Below, piece after piece: positions 44,374 through 53,286 of a DNA stretch of 64,000 bases. The DNA is from Terriglobia bacterium (lineage in GTDB: Bacteria > Acidobacteriota > Terriglobia > UBA7540). The stretch lies in NCBI GenBank assembly GCA_035712365.1, contig DASTAW010000007.1:1-64000 (forward strand). Direction: 5' to 3'. The first letter of the stretch is position 1. Each line of letters begins with the position of its first letter. The notes below the pieces were generated by a model that made no database searches, was not told the origin of the DNA, and saw nothing but the letters and a program-made list of their open reading frames with translations. The translations under genes were made by a program, and so were the position numbers.

Positions 44374-44597
44374 TACTGGAGGCCGGCACTGGCCGCCACC
44401 TGCTTTTCAATCGAATCTGCTGGAATCGGGTCCTCGCGGGTTACTGAGGGATCGATCCGGCTCTCGTGGCGGCGGACTTCCTCAATCACGCATCTGGGGC
44501 AGCCGTGATACCGGCGTATCCTGGCGCCGTGCCGTGGGCATATCTGCTCAAACGGGGCAGTCTCTGTCTGATTTTGGTCGGGCTCAATCATCTCCAT
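44370..44597 (-). CDS. Small hypothetical protein with a Cys/His cluster
   Basis: The 75-residue protein starts MEMIEPDQNQTETAPFEQ, with CGGGGGGA-like purines upstream of ATG 44597. ICPRHGARIRRYHGCPRC resembles a compact zinc-binding C-H-C-C knuckle. No family is recognised. The stop overlaps the following small gene (ATGA), suggesting a mini-operon now cut by the IS. Confidence 0.5.
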   Translation of the reverse strand: MEMIEPDQNQTETAPFEQICPRHGARIRRYHGCPRCVIEEVRRHESRIDPSVTREDPIPADSIEKQVAASAGLQY

Positions 44598-44777
44598 CGT
44601 CGCATCCCCCCGAACCCTGAACACTAGAGTGAGCCTAGCGCCCGGACGCCGGATCTACAATGGACCTTTAGTTCCAGCAGGTTATCCGCGAGTATCAGCC
44701 GGTCGCGTTGCGCGACCACCCTTCCCCAGGGGCGCGGGCTTTGGTTTCCTGGAAGGCTGACAACTGAGTCCAACCGC

Positions 44778-44821
44778 CCGCATACACCGCAAAAGGTTCA
44801 GCATATGCGCGGCCTGCCCGC
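44778..44821 (+). repeat. CGCATACATCGCAAAG-family dispersed repeat
   Basis: CCGCATACACCGCAAAAGG...GCATATGCGCGGCCTGCCC is a diverged copy of the repeats at 3604 and 29401. Confidence 0.5.
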
Positions 44822-44856
44822 CAGAAAATCGGGGCGCGGCAGACCCTGGGGCGGCA

Positions 44857-45501
44857 CTACTTCCTGCTGCCGGCGCCGCGTTCGGGCGCGATGGCGGCGA
44901 AATCCTGCGTAATGTAAAGATCGCCGTCCGACGCTTGCACGATGCCGATGCCCACGTCTGTGTATTTCGGGTCGAGGATGTTGCCCCGGTGATTGTTCTG
45001 GAAGCGCGGCTCGTCCATGAAGGATTCTTCCGCTTCCCGGACAGTCTGGTTGATGGCGATGTTCTCCGCCAAAGCACTCCAGTGAATTCCAGTGGCGTTG
45101 ATTCGAACGAAGGGGCTCCGGCCCTGTTGGTCAAAATGGCTGAAGTACCGGTGCCGAAGCATGTCGCGGGAATGCTCCCGCGCCACTTGAGCCAATTTCT
45201 CGTTCCATCTGAGGGATTGCGCCCGGCCATGGGTTTCGCCAGCGTTCGCAGGGTCGCGCCGGTCGCGATTGACCAGCGCCAACATCTGCCTTTCCAGACC
45301 GGACATCGTGCGATTGTCCGAGGTCTGCGCCGCACCTGGCGGAAGGGCTTTTGGCACCGCCTGAGCTCGAGCCATTGGCGGAGGCGCAAAATAGGGCAGG
45401 ACCCGCCCCGGAGTTTGCGCAGGCCTCGCGAATGCCAGGACGGCAATCCAGAAGAACGTAGTGGATACAGCGGCGGGCGGGCAGGGGAAATATGTCTTCA
45501 T
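44857..45501 (-). CDS. Secreted CAP-domain (SCP/PR1-like) protein
   Basis: The 214-residue protein has a signal peptide and a proline-rich linker, then a CAP domain from about residue 70. LALVNRDRRDPANAGETHG, LRWNEKLAQVAREHSRDMLRHRYFSHFDQQGRSPFVRIN, ALAENIAIN and FQNNHRGNILDPKYTDVGIGIVQASDGDLYITQDF are the CAP signature motifs with the conserved His and Glu residues of the cavity. Bacterial CAP proteins are secreted and mostly of unknown function. Adjacent same-strand long frames (44682-45446) are shadows. Confidence 0.88.
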   Translation of the reverse strand: MKTYFPCPPAAVSTTFFWIAVLAFARPAQTPGRVLPYFAPPPMARAQAVPKALPPGAAQTSDNRTMSGLERQMLALVNRDRRDPANAGETHGRAQSLRWNEKLAQVAREHSRDMLRHRYFSHFDQQGRSPFVRINATGIHWSALAENIAINQTVREAEESFMDEPRFQNNHRGNILDPKYTDVGIGIVQASDGDLYITQDFAAIAPERGAGSRK

Positions 45502-45911
45502 CCTGAATCATCCTGACGCGTATAATCCGTTGCCGTCGCCCTGAAGTATCCCTCTTCTTAAAGAGCTGCGCACACGGCCATTGTAATCCCCTTGTCCAGT
45601 TGCAGCGGCCCGCGTGGATGGGGCGCTCGCCCATTCCCCTACTATTGCGGCGGTGGATGACTGGAGGAGTTTGTTCAGGCAAGACCCGTCGTGGATGGAC
45701 TGGCGATGGAGCAAAAGATAGCGGGCACGGCGAGACCCGCCCCCGGTTGAAGTGGAATCCGCATCCGCAGCAGTCAGCCGGGCGGACCTCGTGGGGTGCG
45801 TCTAACGTTTCCTCACGATGCCGTCAGGCGCTACGGGCGTCCCGCTCCCGCCTGGGCGGGGCCAGGCTGGCCGTGTCACCAATACCGTAAATCTACCTGG
45901 GACGCACCACG
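45502..45911. other. Intergenic region, no recognised feature
   Basis: It lies upstream of the CAP gene and downstream of the next secreted protein on the same strand. I find no gene, repeat family or riboswitch that I recognise. Confidence 0.4.
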
Positions 45912-47549
45912 CTAGTTGCAGCCGTTGAACTTGAATCCTACAATCTGCGTTCCCCAGTTGGTGTAGGAGCCGGTCTTCTTGAGGTACTCGTTGGCATACC
46001 ACATGGTGCAGTCGTCCGCGGGATCGACACTCATGCTGGAGTAATCGCCCCAGCGGTTGACAGACTTTTGCGCTCCCTTGCCAATATTGAACTGGGTTTC
46101 AAGTTCCATCCCGTTTTCGGAGGGCGTCTTCCCCGTGACGGCGAGATAGGGAAACACGGACGGGCTCGAAACGCTATAGCCGAGGCCCAGATTGCCCTGT
46201 TTATCCTGGGCGATGCTGCCCATCCAGCGGTAAAGGCCATCGTTGGGGCCAAACGTTCCATTCTTGGCTACGGTCCAACTGCCCCCGGTGCTCGTCAACT
46301 GATACCAGCGCTCGCCCGTCTGGCTGCTGGCAGAGCTGTCCTGCACGGAGTGGGAGACCGCCATCGACTGAGTGCCGTTGTAGTTGCGATAGGACAGGCG
46401 GTACATCAGCCGGTCGCCCAGAGAATCGAGCCGGGCGCTGGAGCCGAACTGCGGGACGCACGCGCCACCGCCGCATGCCTCATGGAACGTGGCTACGGCG
46501 ATGTTCGTCGGCCCGGTGATGCTGACGCTTTGGCTTGCGAAGTTCGGTGTGAACTTGATCAATTGGACGGCGTTGGCGCCGGTAAAGTCCAGGAAGTATT
46601 CACCCGCGCCTGAGGGGGCGGGGCTGGTCGTTCCGGTCACCCCAGGGCTGCCCTCCAGGTCCGCCGGCAGGACGCTCGAAAGGTTCGACATGACCGGGCT
46701 GCACACCCACTCGAACGAGGCTGGCGGGTTGGCGACGTCGCTGAGCGGGAAGCCGCACATCTGGGCGCCGGCAAACGAGTTGCCGCCGCTGAAGATGTTG
46801 GCGGAGAAATATACCCCGGACGTCGAGCCGGGAGCGGTCCAGCTTCCAGTGGCCCAGATGCCCAGCTTGGGATAATCGGGGAAGTTCTTGCCGAACGGGA
46901 TGTCGTATGCATCGTAGCTGCCGGTCGCGTCCGGCGAGGTCGAAATGGCGAGGCAGAAATGATTGTCCGACAGGCTTCCGTTGTAGGCAAGCTGACTGAT
47001 GATCCAGCGCTGGTCGACCTTGTCGTAAAGCACGATGGGGTCGCCGCCATCAACCGAAGAGCACAAGGATGTCCCGCCTGCCGCCGCCCAGATGTCATGC
47101 ATCGCCGTGGCGGGCTGCAATACGTGCCCGGTTTCGTCGTAGACGGCGTAGGTGACGTTCACGGTCTCGACAATCTGGCCATTTCCAACCGAAATGTTGG
47201 TGTCAGGAGGAACGTAGCCGACCGACGTGAGGCCATCAATGCCGCCCTCAATGACGCTGCGAGAGTCGCTGTTGACAGGATTCGTTTGGAGCAGAGAGTC
47301 TGTCCAGGTTGTCCCGCCTCCGCCACCTCCGCCTCCGGGACGCGAGTTGGGCTTTCGCAATGGAAACACGCGCACCGGCGCATTGGGTTGGGAGTGGTGC
47401 GTGGCCCTGTAACTGGCCATCGGACTCGTGGTGCCGATCTTGCTGGCCGTCCGGGTCTCGGCGCGCGGCGTTCTGTCAGCAGCGAGCGGCAAGGCCCACA
47501 TCAGGCATGCAATAAGACAAATGAGTTTTGCTCTTGAAACCGTGGTCAT
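45912..47549 (-). CDS. Large secreted protein with predicted beta-propeller fold
   Basis: The 545-residue protein has an N-terminal signal (LICLIACLMWALPLAA) and a low-complexity hinge with eight consecutive glycines (residues 72-79). The rest is Gly/Ser/Thr-rich with repeated strand units such as TSVGYVPPDTNISVGNGQIVE, YDKVDQRWIISQLAYNG, YPKLGIWATGSWT and DGLYRWMGSIAQDKQGNLGLGYSVSS. This pattern fits a secreted propeller of the kind frequent in Acidobacteriota. Several paired cysteines are present. Function unknown; surface or extracellular. Confidence 0.75.
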   Translation of the reverse strand: MTTVSRAKLICLIACLMWALPLAADRTPRAETRTASKIGTTSPMASYRATHHSQPNAPVRVFPLRKPNSRPGGGGGGGGTTWTDSLLQTNPVNSDSRSVIEGGIDGLTSVGYVPPDTNISVGNGQIVETVNVTYAVYDETGHVLQPATAMHDIWAAAGGTSLCSSVDGGDPIVLYDKVDQRWIISQLAYNGSLSDNHFCLAISTSPDATGSYDAYDIPFGKNFPDYPKLGIWATGSWTAPGSTSGVYFSANIFSGGNSFAGAQMCGFPLSDVANPPASFEWVCSPVMSNLSSVLPADLEGSPGVTGTTSPAPSGAGEYFLDFTGANAVQLIKFTPNFASQSVSITGPTNIAVATFHEACGGGACVPQFGSSARLDSLGDRLMYRLSYRNYNGTQSMAVSHSVQDSSASSQTGERWYQLTSTGGSWTVAKNGTFGPNDGLYRWMGSIAQDKQGNLGLGYSVSSPSVFPYLAVTGKTPSENGMELETQFNIGKGAQKSVNRWGDYSSMSVDPADDCTMWYANEYLKKTGSYTNWGTQIVGFKFNGCN

Positions 47550-47839
47550 CTTCCCCCCTTACTTGAGGACTGGATTCCCCCAAGCGGCACTCTGAAACGC
47601 CAAAGTATATATTGCGTCTGCCGGAGCGGCAATCAGGTGTTTACCGGAGAGTTAACCGGGGAAGCCATCGCGGGCAGGGAACGCAGCCACCCGTGATGGT
47701 AGCGGGCAGGAACGAATAGCGAGATGAGAGCAGCAGGTTTGCACGCTGCGGGGGAGGCGAAAGCCGACCGCGGACTTCTTTGCGGTGGAATAGACCCACA
47801 GCCGGAAAATTGCTGGACGCGCTGACCACCCGTCCGCGG
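47550..47839. other. Intergenic region between two secreted-protein genes
   Basis: No gene or repeat is recognised in these 290 bases. Short open frames overlap the next gene and look spurious. Confidence 0.35.
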
Positions 47840-49387
47840 TCAAGGGGCGTTGTTGAAAAAGACCTGGCTGCTGAGCGAGCCTATGCCAATTGTCGCAAAA
47901 CCCTGCCCGCCCAAAAGAAGGAAACGCGGTGTTGACGCGGGCGATTGCAGTGGGCTTACGATAGCCGCGGCGTTGTACACGTTTGCGCCAGGTGAGTCTC
48001 CGGCAGCGATGCCGGTCCATTGCATGAGCGTCCCGTCGGCATTGATGCTGCTGGCTTCCAGTTCCTGGGACCCCGAGTTTCCGTCATACACGCCTTCAGC
48101 GTCGATGACTTGCCCGAAGGCCGTCCAGGTGGCCTGCTTCTTGCGTTTCACTATGGTTGATGAAGTGGTGGTCCAGGTCCCGACAACCCCGTTCAGGATG
48201 GTGGCGAAATTCACATTGTTGATGCCCGGGCTGCCTTGCGCCCCCGGGCTGATCGATCCGGTTGGGTCGCCGCCCAGAACGTAGAGTCTCCCGGCATATC
48301 CAAATTCCGTGGCAAAGGAGATTGCCAGGGGATAAGGGTTGGCGGACTGCTGTGTCCACGCACCCAGCGTTCCGTCGGATTTAACCGGGGCCGAATAGAC
48401 ATTCGCCGACGGCGTGCTGTCAGCATTCAGGCCTCCCACGACGTAGACATACCCGTTCGAAAGTGCGGCGGCTGCGCCCACCAGCGGCACCGGCAGCGAC
48501 GAAGCAAGTTGCGTCCAGGTTCCCACCGCCCCGCTGTTTGAATCGACCCCGGCCATATAAACATTGGTTGTTCCGCCGGGCGTGCCGCCAGAGGTAACCT
48601 GTCCTCCCAGGACATAGATAAAGTGCGATCCGGTGGAAACAGGAGAGTTGGTGGAATCAGCTTCCACCATGGCATGGTACGCGACGGTTTGCGGAAGGAT
48701 GTTTGTGGGAATGGTGGTCCACGAAGGACCTACGGCGCCTGTCGGACTGATGGTGTTGCAGTATACGTTGCTCGAGTTTGCGGCGCCATCAAAGCCGCCA
48801 GTCACCACAACAAAGGCCTTGAGGCTGTCGATGGGAACCGCCACCGCACGAAGCCCGGTGAGTGCCACCGGAAGGGGCGTTGTGGTTGTCCAGCCAAGGC
48901 TGTTCACGTTAAAAGCGAGAGTTTGCGCGAGGGTCAGCGATATTGCGTTGCTGGTTCCTCCGCTGGTCGTAACCGCGACGGAAATGGTGCCGGGCACGGT
49001 GAAGGAGTTTGTGCCGTCGCCTTTTGGCACGTTGGCCACAACGCCGTGGTCGGTCCAGCCGGCTGCGTTTGGCGTAACGGTGGCTGCAATTCCCGAGGAG
49101 GCTTGCGTAAAGACCACTTTGCCGGGTGAACCTTGAAAACCGCTGCCGTTGATTTCAATCGGCAGGTTAATAGGGCTGGAGGGGTCGGTGGAATTGTTAA
49201 TATTCTGAATCGAGGGGACCGAAGGGGGCGCGGGATTGTTATTAGATGAGCTTGAGCTTGACCCCCCGCAGGACATGATAAGAACTGATACGGCAAGGAG
49301 GGCAAGAATTCCCGCCCCGGATGTGAACTGGGGCCGTTTGCGCGAACTTCCAAGACTTTCCAGCGCAAGTGACAGCCTTCGCTTCAT
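47840..49387 (-). CDS. Lipoprotein with IPT/TIG and Kelch-type repeats
   Basis: From ATG 49387 (GGAGG nine bases before) the protein has 515 residues. A lipobox LIMSC near residue 40 precedes a Ser-rich linker. A TIG-like domain (INLPIEINGSGFQGSPGKVVFTQ... VTTSGGTSNAISL) follows, and then about six Kelch-like units, e.g. HFIYVLGGQ, NGYVYVVGGLN, GRLYVLGGDPTG and RFLLLGGQG. It should be anchored to a membrane and displayed in the periplasm or outer surface. Role unknown, possibly carbohydrate or adhesion related. Confidence 0.82.
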   Translation of the reverse strand: MKRRLSLALESLGSSRKRPQFTSGAGILALLAVSVLIMSCGGSSSSSSNNNPAPPSVPSIQNINNSTDPSSPINLPIEINGSGFQGSPGKVVFTQASSGIAATVTPNAAGWTDHGVVANVPKGDGTNSFTVPGTISVAVTTSGGTSNAISLTLAQTLAFNVNSLGWTTTTPLPVALTGLRAVAVPIDSLKAFVVVTGGFDGAANSSNVYCNTISPTGAVGPSWTTIPTNILPQTVAYHAMVEADSTNSPVSTGSHFIYVLGGQVTSGGTPGGTTNVYMAGVDSNSGAVGTWTQLASSLPVPLVGAAAALSNGYVYVVGGLNADSTPSANVYSAPVKSDGTLGAWTQQSANPYPLAISFATEFGYAGRLYVLGGDPTGSISPGAQGSPGINNVNFATILNGVVGTWTTTSSTIVKRKKQATWTAFGQVIDAEGVYDGNSGSQELEASSINADGTLMQWTGIAAGDSPGANVYNAAAIVSPLQSPASTPRFLLLGGQGFATIGIGSLSSQVFFNNAP

Positions 49388-49615
49388 ATCAGTACCTCCA
49401 TGCCGCCTGCTAAGCTGCCGGCTCCTGGCTGCGTCGCACTCCCACTTTTTCTTGCTGTCAATTATATGGCATCTGATCAATAGCAGGAAAGCGGCCAGGT
49501 GCCGTTCCTTCCTGGGCGAAGTCCCACCGCCGCGCCGCTGTGAAGGCCGGCGTGGCTATCTTTTCCAATGGCAGTAGGCCTTGGGCTGAGAGCTGGAAGC
49601 TGAGAACTGACCGTA

Positions 49616-50962
49616 TTATTCATCCTCCCAGCCGTAAAGCTTCAAGGCGTTGCCGCGCAGCACCATTCGGGCGATCTGCTCGGCGCGCGCACGGGTGATT
49701 TCGTTGTCATTCATCATGCCGGTAAGCGCGATGGCCAGCGCCCGCCGCGCCGAATGCGTGGTCTGCCAGCCAATCTCTTCCCAGCCGATCTCCGGGGTGC
49801 CTGGGGAGAGGTCCGTGCCAAACATCACTTTGTCCGGGCGCCATTCGAGCCAGTCGCGGACTACGCGGCTCACCTGTCGGGTCGGCAACAGCCAGGTCTG
49901 CTCGGACATGTCGGTATAGACGTTCGGCTTCACCAACAGGTCTGCAACCCACTTGCTGTAGGCCCCCGCGCCACCGTGCAGCAGCACGAAATTGGTCTTG
50001 CGCAGGGCAGGATCATCGAGCACGGATTCGAGCAGCAGCGGATTCGAACCGGCCAGTTTGAAATAGCTGCCACAGCCGAAGCCGGTGTGGATGTGGACGG
50101 GCATGTGGAGCCTTCCGGCCTCAGCCGCAACGTAGCGGAACAGGTAGTTCTGGAGGATGGTGTAATCGGCGCTGGGCGGCGCCCCGGCGTGGACCCAGCG
50201 GGAATACACCTGCGCCGCGAGTTCCTTGGCCGCCGGCTCGAAATCGAGCGGGCGAAGATAGGCCGCTTCGAATTTCACGGCCACGGCGCCGGCTTTCCGC
50301 TGGCCCTCAAGCGTGGGCGTGACTACCTCCGAAAGGTATTCATCAAGCGTGTCGGGCGGGACGGACTTGCCAAGCACCTTCAAATATGCAGCCAGGAGAG
50401 CGCCCGCGCGGCTGAAGAAGATTTTGCGGTCGGGCGTGGCGTTGGCCAGCCGGCGATTGTCGAGGGGGAACAGCAGAGTGTCGTCAAACGGCACCCAGCG
50501 GAAGCGGGGAGGGTCCAATCCGCGCCCCATGGCAATACGGTTTGAGAGCTCGGTTTCGATCCCCAGATGGTCAAGCACCCATTCAGGATAGTGGTCGCCC
50601 TGCTCGCGGCGGACGCGCGCCTTGGCGGCCAGTAGTTCCTTGATGTGGGCCGGGCTGCGGTCATTGTAAGGGTAGCCGAAAAGCGACTTCGACGCCTCGA
50701 GAAACGCCGGATTATCAGGCAGGCCGGTGAGCGTGGGCTCGGTGGGCTCAAGCGGCTCACACGGCAGCGCGTCGTAATCGTCGTCCTTTTCGCCGGGCGC
50801 CGTGAGGGCCGGCGTGTGCGAATGGTTGTCGATCGCGCGGATAGCGTCGATCTTTGCCAGCAGAGCGGGATCAGGCTGTTGCGCCCCTGCCCGTGTAGAA
50901 AACAACACAACGCCCAGGAAGGACACCAGCAGAAGACTGGCCGAAGCATATAGGTTCTTCAT
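49616..50962 (-). CDS. Secreted amidohydrolase-2 family protein
   Basis: From ATG 50962 the protein has 448 residues with a signal peptide (ASASLLLVSFLGVVLFSTRAGA). The metal-dependent TIM-barrel hydrolase motifs are IDNHSHTPA at the first strand, HMPVHIHTGFGCG, FVLLHGGAGAYSKWVADLLVKPNVYTDMS, and FGTDLSPGTPEIGWEE with the final Asp. This set fits Amidohydro_2 (PF04909), whose members include decarboxylases and lactonases. The exported location is unusual for that family. The longer frame up to 51139 runs through a repeat and is not coding. Confidence 0.87.
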   Translation of the reverse strand: MKNLYASASLLLVSFLGVVLFSTRAGAQQPDPALLAKIDAIRAIDNHSHTPALTAPGEKDDDYDALPCEPLEPTEPTLTGLPDNPAFLEASKSLFGYPYNDRSPAHIKELLAAKARVRREQGDHYPEWVLDHLGIETELSNRIAMGRGLDPPRFRWVPFDDTLLFPLDNRRLANATPDRKIFFSRAGALLAAYLKVLGKSVPPDTLDEYLSEVVTPTLEGQRKAGAVAVKFEAAYLRPLDFEPAAKELAAQVYSRWVHAGAPPSADYTILQNYLFRYVAAEAGRLHMPVHIHTGFGCGSYFKLAGSNPLLLESVLDDPALRKTNFVLLHGGAGAYSKWVADLLVKPNVYTDMSEQTWLLPTRQVSRVVRDWLEWRPDKVMFGTDLSPGTPEIGWEEIGWQTTHSARRALAIALTGMMNDNEITRARAEQIARMVLRGNALKLYGWEDE

Positions 50963-51083
50963 GGGGACGTCCTTTGCTTGGATTGTCAAAGGGTATGGGG
51001 TTCTTGACCTTGGCATTAGAATGGAGGAGGAAGTATACACCGGCCCGGCAATTCGGCCAACCTGGCAACCGACGCGCAAGATC

Positions 51084-51144
51084 GTTTGTAGCGCCGCCGT
51101 CCCGGCGGCGCTACGGAAATCCGTCACTCTATTATGCAATCCTC
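51084..51144. repeat. MITE/REP-like element, copy C (right half)
   Basis: The hairpin GTAGCGCCGCCGTCCCGGCG is followed by a right end whose complement starts GAGGATTGCATAATAGAG. There is no left terminus, so it is a solo half. Confidence 0.7.
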
Positions 51145-51164
51145 ATTAAGTTGGGCTTTGGGCG

Positions 51165-51240
51165 TCCTCGCGCGTGCTGCGGTGGCATGACACCGGCCAG
51201 GCCCGCCCTGAGCGAAGCGAACGGGATGGCCGTGCCACAA
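51165..51240. repeat. TGGCGCGGGCGTCCTGGCCC dispersed palindrome, copy 2
   Basis: TTGGGCGTCCTCGCGCGTGC and GGGATGGCCGTGCCACAA align with parts of 41750-41815. The middle holds an extra CCCTGAGCGAAGCGAACGG. Confidence 0.45.
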
Positions 51241-51424
51241 GGTTGTGGACCAAACTGAGTCAGCACACTGAAGGCTGTTTGTTTCGCCAAACCGGCAATC
51301 TCGATTATACTGATTGGCGGAGAACCAGCCGCCGGGGACGCTGTAGTCATGTCGGGCGTGAAGTTGGCTTCTATGCCCCTGGCCCCGGCCGGTGATCCAA
51401 GCCAATAAAAAGGTAGGGTACGGA

Positions 51425-51763
51425 GTGGAGCGAAAAGAATTGGAGCGGTATAAAGCGCTGTTGCTGGCCAAGCGGGAAGAATTGTCCTCAGCGTGGCGAG
51501 GCAGGGACGAGATTGCGCCGTCGGCCGGACATCAGCACGGAGATCCTGCCGACCAGGCCAGCGCGGCAAGCGAGGCCGCCATCCAGGTGCGCCTGCACCA
51601 GACTGACAGCAAGCTGCTGCGCGCAATTGATGATGCCCTGGCGCGAATCGCGCGGGGCGCCTACGGAACCTGCGAGGTGTGCGGGGAGCCGATCTCCGCG
51701 GTCCGCCTGACTGCGGTGCCATGGACGCGCCTTTGCCTTGATTGCAAAGCGCAACAAGGCTAG
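51425..51763 (+). CDS. DksA/TraR-type C4 zinc-finger protein
   Basis: From GTG 51425 the protein has 112 residues. A coiled-coil arm (RKELERYKALLLAKREELSSAWRGRDE) is followed by a helix and the zinc finger CEVCGEPISAVRLTAVPWTRLCLDCK, the DksA/TraR finger. DksA-like proteins enter the RNA polymerase secondary channel and modulate transcription with ppGpp. The two acidic DxxDxA residues of E. coli DksA at the coiled-coil tip have a looser equivalent here (HGDPADQAS). The start could also be at an in-frame GTG 11 codons upstream. Confidence 0.85.
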   Translation: MERKELERYKALLLAKREELSSAWRGRDEIAPSAGHQHGDPADQASAASEAAIQVRLHQTDSKLLRAIDDALARIARGAYGTCEVCGEPISAVRLTAVPWTRLCLDCKAQQG

Positions 51764-51955
51764 ATGCTTGCCGACTGCGGCGAACGCCCTTCCGGGTGGC
51801 GGACCGCTCGGGTGAGGAACAGATTGGCTGGCGTCTCGGCGGCCTGATTTCTCCAGTATGTGCGCTGTATTTTTCAGCGAATAATGAGCGGCAGACCTTC
51901 TGCAACGCCAGGTCACACGAAAACCCACTCACAATCGGACCAAAACCTGGACCCG

Positions 51956-52774
51956 ATGCCCCGCTGGGCCGAACTGGGCGGCGGGCTTCCTTCGGTGATG
52001 CGCCTGGGACTCGCCACGCGCGGCAATACGAGCCTCTCGGCTGATGACGTGGCGCTGGCGGTCGAGTGCGGCGTGAATTACCTGAACTGGTGCGGCCACA
52101 ATGACGGCATCGCCCAGGCATTGCGCGGCAAGCTGATCGATCGCGGAAGCGTCGCGGTTGCCATGCAACTGGATGCGCGCGACGCCGCCTGCGCCGAGAG
52201 CGAGATCGAGGATGCTCTTCACATGCTCGGCACCCATCGCATCGATGTGGTGACCTTTTATTATGTCGAGAGCAAAAGTGAATGGGGACAGATCACCGCT
52301 CGCGATGGTGCGCTACACGTGCTGGAGGCCGAAAAGCAGACGGGCAGAGTGGGACTGATTGGCCTCACAACTCACCAACGGAAGCTGGCGGCAGAGTGCG
52401 CCGGCGAAAATAAGCTTGACCTGCTGATGGTCCGCTACAACGCGGCGCATCGCGGAGCGGAGCAGGACGTCTTTCCCGTCACGGAGCGGCTGGGACTTCC
52501 CGTGGTGGTCTACACAGCGCAGCGCTGGGGAGGTTTGAGGCGGGCGACGCGCGACGACCCGTCGGGATTCACTCCGCCCGCCGCAACCGAGTGGTACCGC
52601 TTTGCGCTGGCACACCCAGCCGTGAGCGTGGTGCTGATGGCTCCCAACGGCCGCCAGGAACTCGAAGAGAATCTCAGGCTGCTCGGCAACTGGCGCGCGC
52701 CAACCGCCGCCGAATTTGAGGTCATGGCCTCGCACGGCCTGCGCGTGCGAAAGAACGCGGGCAGATTTCCCTAG
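51956..52774 (+). CDS. Aldo/keto-reductase-like protein with altered active site
   Basis: The 272-residue protein has the AKR barrel pattern: MRLGLATRGNTSLSADDVALAVECGVNYLNWCGHNDGIAQALRGK, SEIEDALHMLGTHRIDVVTFYYV, and GRVGLIGLTTHQRKLAAECA. The catalytic tetrad appears lost: the Asp of the NxxDTA motif is Asn (NYLNW), the Tyr region reads GHNDG, the strand that carries Lys reads VAVAMQLDA, and the H at the end of the fourth strand is Tyr (TFYYV). It may be a non-enzymatic paralogue or use a different chemistry. Start choice is uncertain between 51956 and 51998. Confidence 0.72.
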   Translation: MPRWAELGGGLPSVMRLGLATRGNTSLSADDVALAVECGVNYLNWCGHNDGIAQALRGKLIDRGSVAVAMQLDARDAACAESEIEDALHMLGTHRIDVVTFYYVESKSEWGQITARDGALHVLEAEKQTGRVGLIGLTTHQRKLAAECAGENKLDLLMVRYNAAHRGAEQDVFPVTERLGLPVVVYTAQRWGGLRRATRDDPSGFTPPAATEWYRFALAHPAVSVVLMAPNGRQELEENLRLLGNWRAPTAAEFEVMASHGLRVRKNAGRFP

Positions 52775-52935
52775 ATATCCCAGGCATCGCGGGTGGCGCA
52801 GGGCATCGCCCTCAGGCGCGTGAATTGGAGCAGCTTTCGCGCCGGCCGGCGCATCAGAAAACGCCGGCGTGAGAAATATGTTGCCATGCCACAGGAGAAG
52901 TAGTAGCCTGATGTGGTATTGCCACAGGAGCGGAC

Positions 52936-53286
52936 ATGGTGAAAGCCAAACTTGACCTGCTTCAGGGCACCCTGGACCTGATGGTCCTGCGGACGCTCGT
53001 CACGCTGGGTCCCCTGCACGGCTACGGAATCGCCCGGCGCATTGAGCAGGCGAGCGGCGACCACGTGCTGCTCAACCAGGGCACGATTTATGCCTCGCTG
53101 GTGCGATTGCAGCAACGAGGGCTGATCTCATCGCGCTGGGGAACCTCTGAAGGCGGACGCCGCGCCAAGTTCTATTCCATTACCGCGCGCGGCCGGAAGC
53201 GCCTGGCGGAGGAGACCGAAAACTGGCACAGGCTCTCGGCGGTGATCGGCCGAGTGCTCGCGGTGCCGGAGAAAGGACGCGGATGA
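52936..53286 (+). CDS. PadR-family transcriptional regulator
   Basis: The 116-residue protein has the PadR winged helix: LDLLQGTLDLMVLRTLVTLGPLHGYGIARRIEQ, LNQGTIYASLVRLQQRGLISSRWGTSEGGRRAKFYSITARGRKRLAEE. AGGAG lies five bases before the ATG. Its stop overlaps the start of the ADOP permease gene (ATGATG). In Acidobacteriota PadR regulators are typically located directly before such permeases and are thought to control them. Confidence 0.95.
   Translation: MVKAKLDLLQGTLDLMVLRTLVTLGPLHGYGIARRIEQASGDHVLLNQGTIYASLVRLQQRGLISSRWGTSEGGRRAKFYSITARGRKRLAEETENWHRLSAVIGRVLAVPEKGRG

Larger units (their letters stand above)
50963..51424. other. Divergent intergenic region with two repeats
   Basis: It contains the half MITE at 51084-51144 and a diverged copy of the TGGCGCGGGCGTCC palindrome at 51165-51240. 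The promoter and leader of the zinc-finger gene are expected near 51400. No additional gene is seen. Confidence 0.55.

Noticed and set aside
44682-45446. 254-codon minus-strand frame overlapping the CAP gene
   Set aside because: Same strand, different frame; Arg/Trp-rich sequence without motifs, while the overlapping frame has a full CAP domain and signal peptide.
51132-52121. Minus-strand frame of 329 codons opposite the zinc-finger and AKR-like genes
   Set aside because: It covers two unrelated real genes and two repeats on the other strand; low-complexity Arg/Pro-rich.
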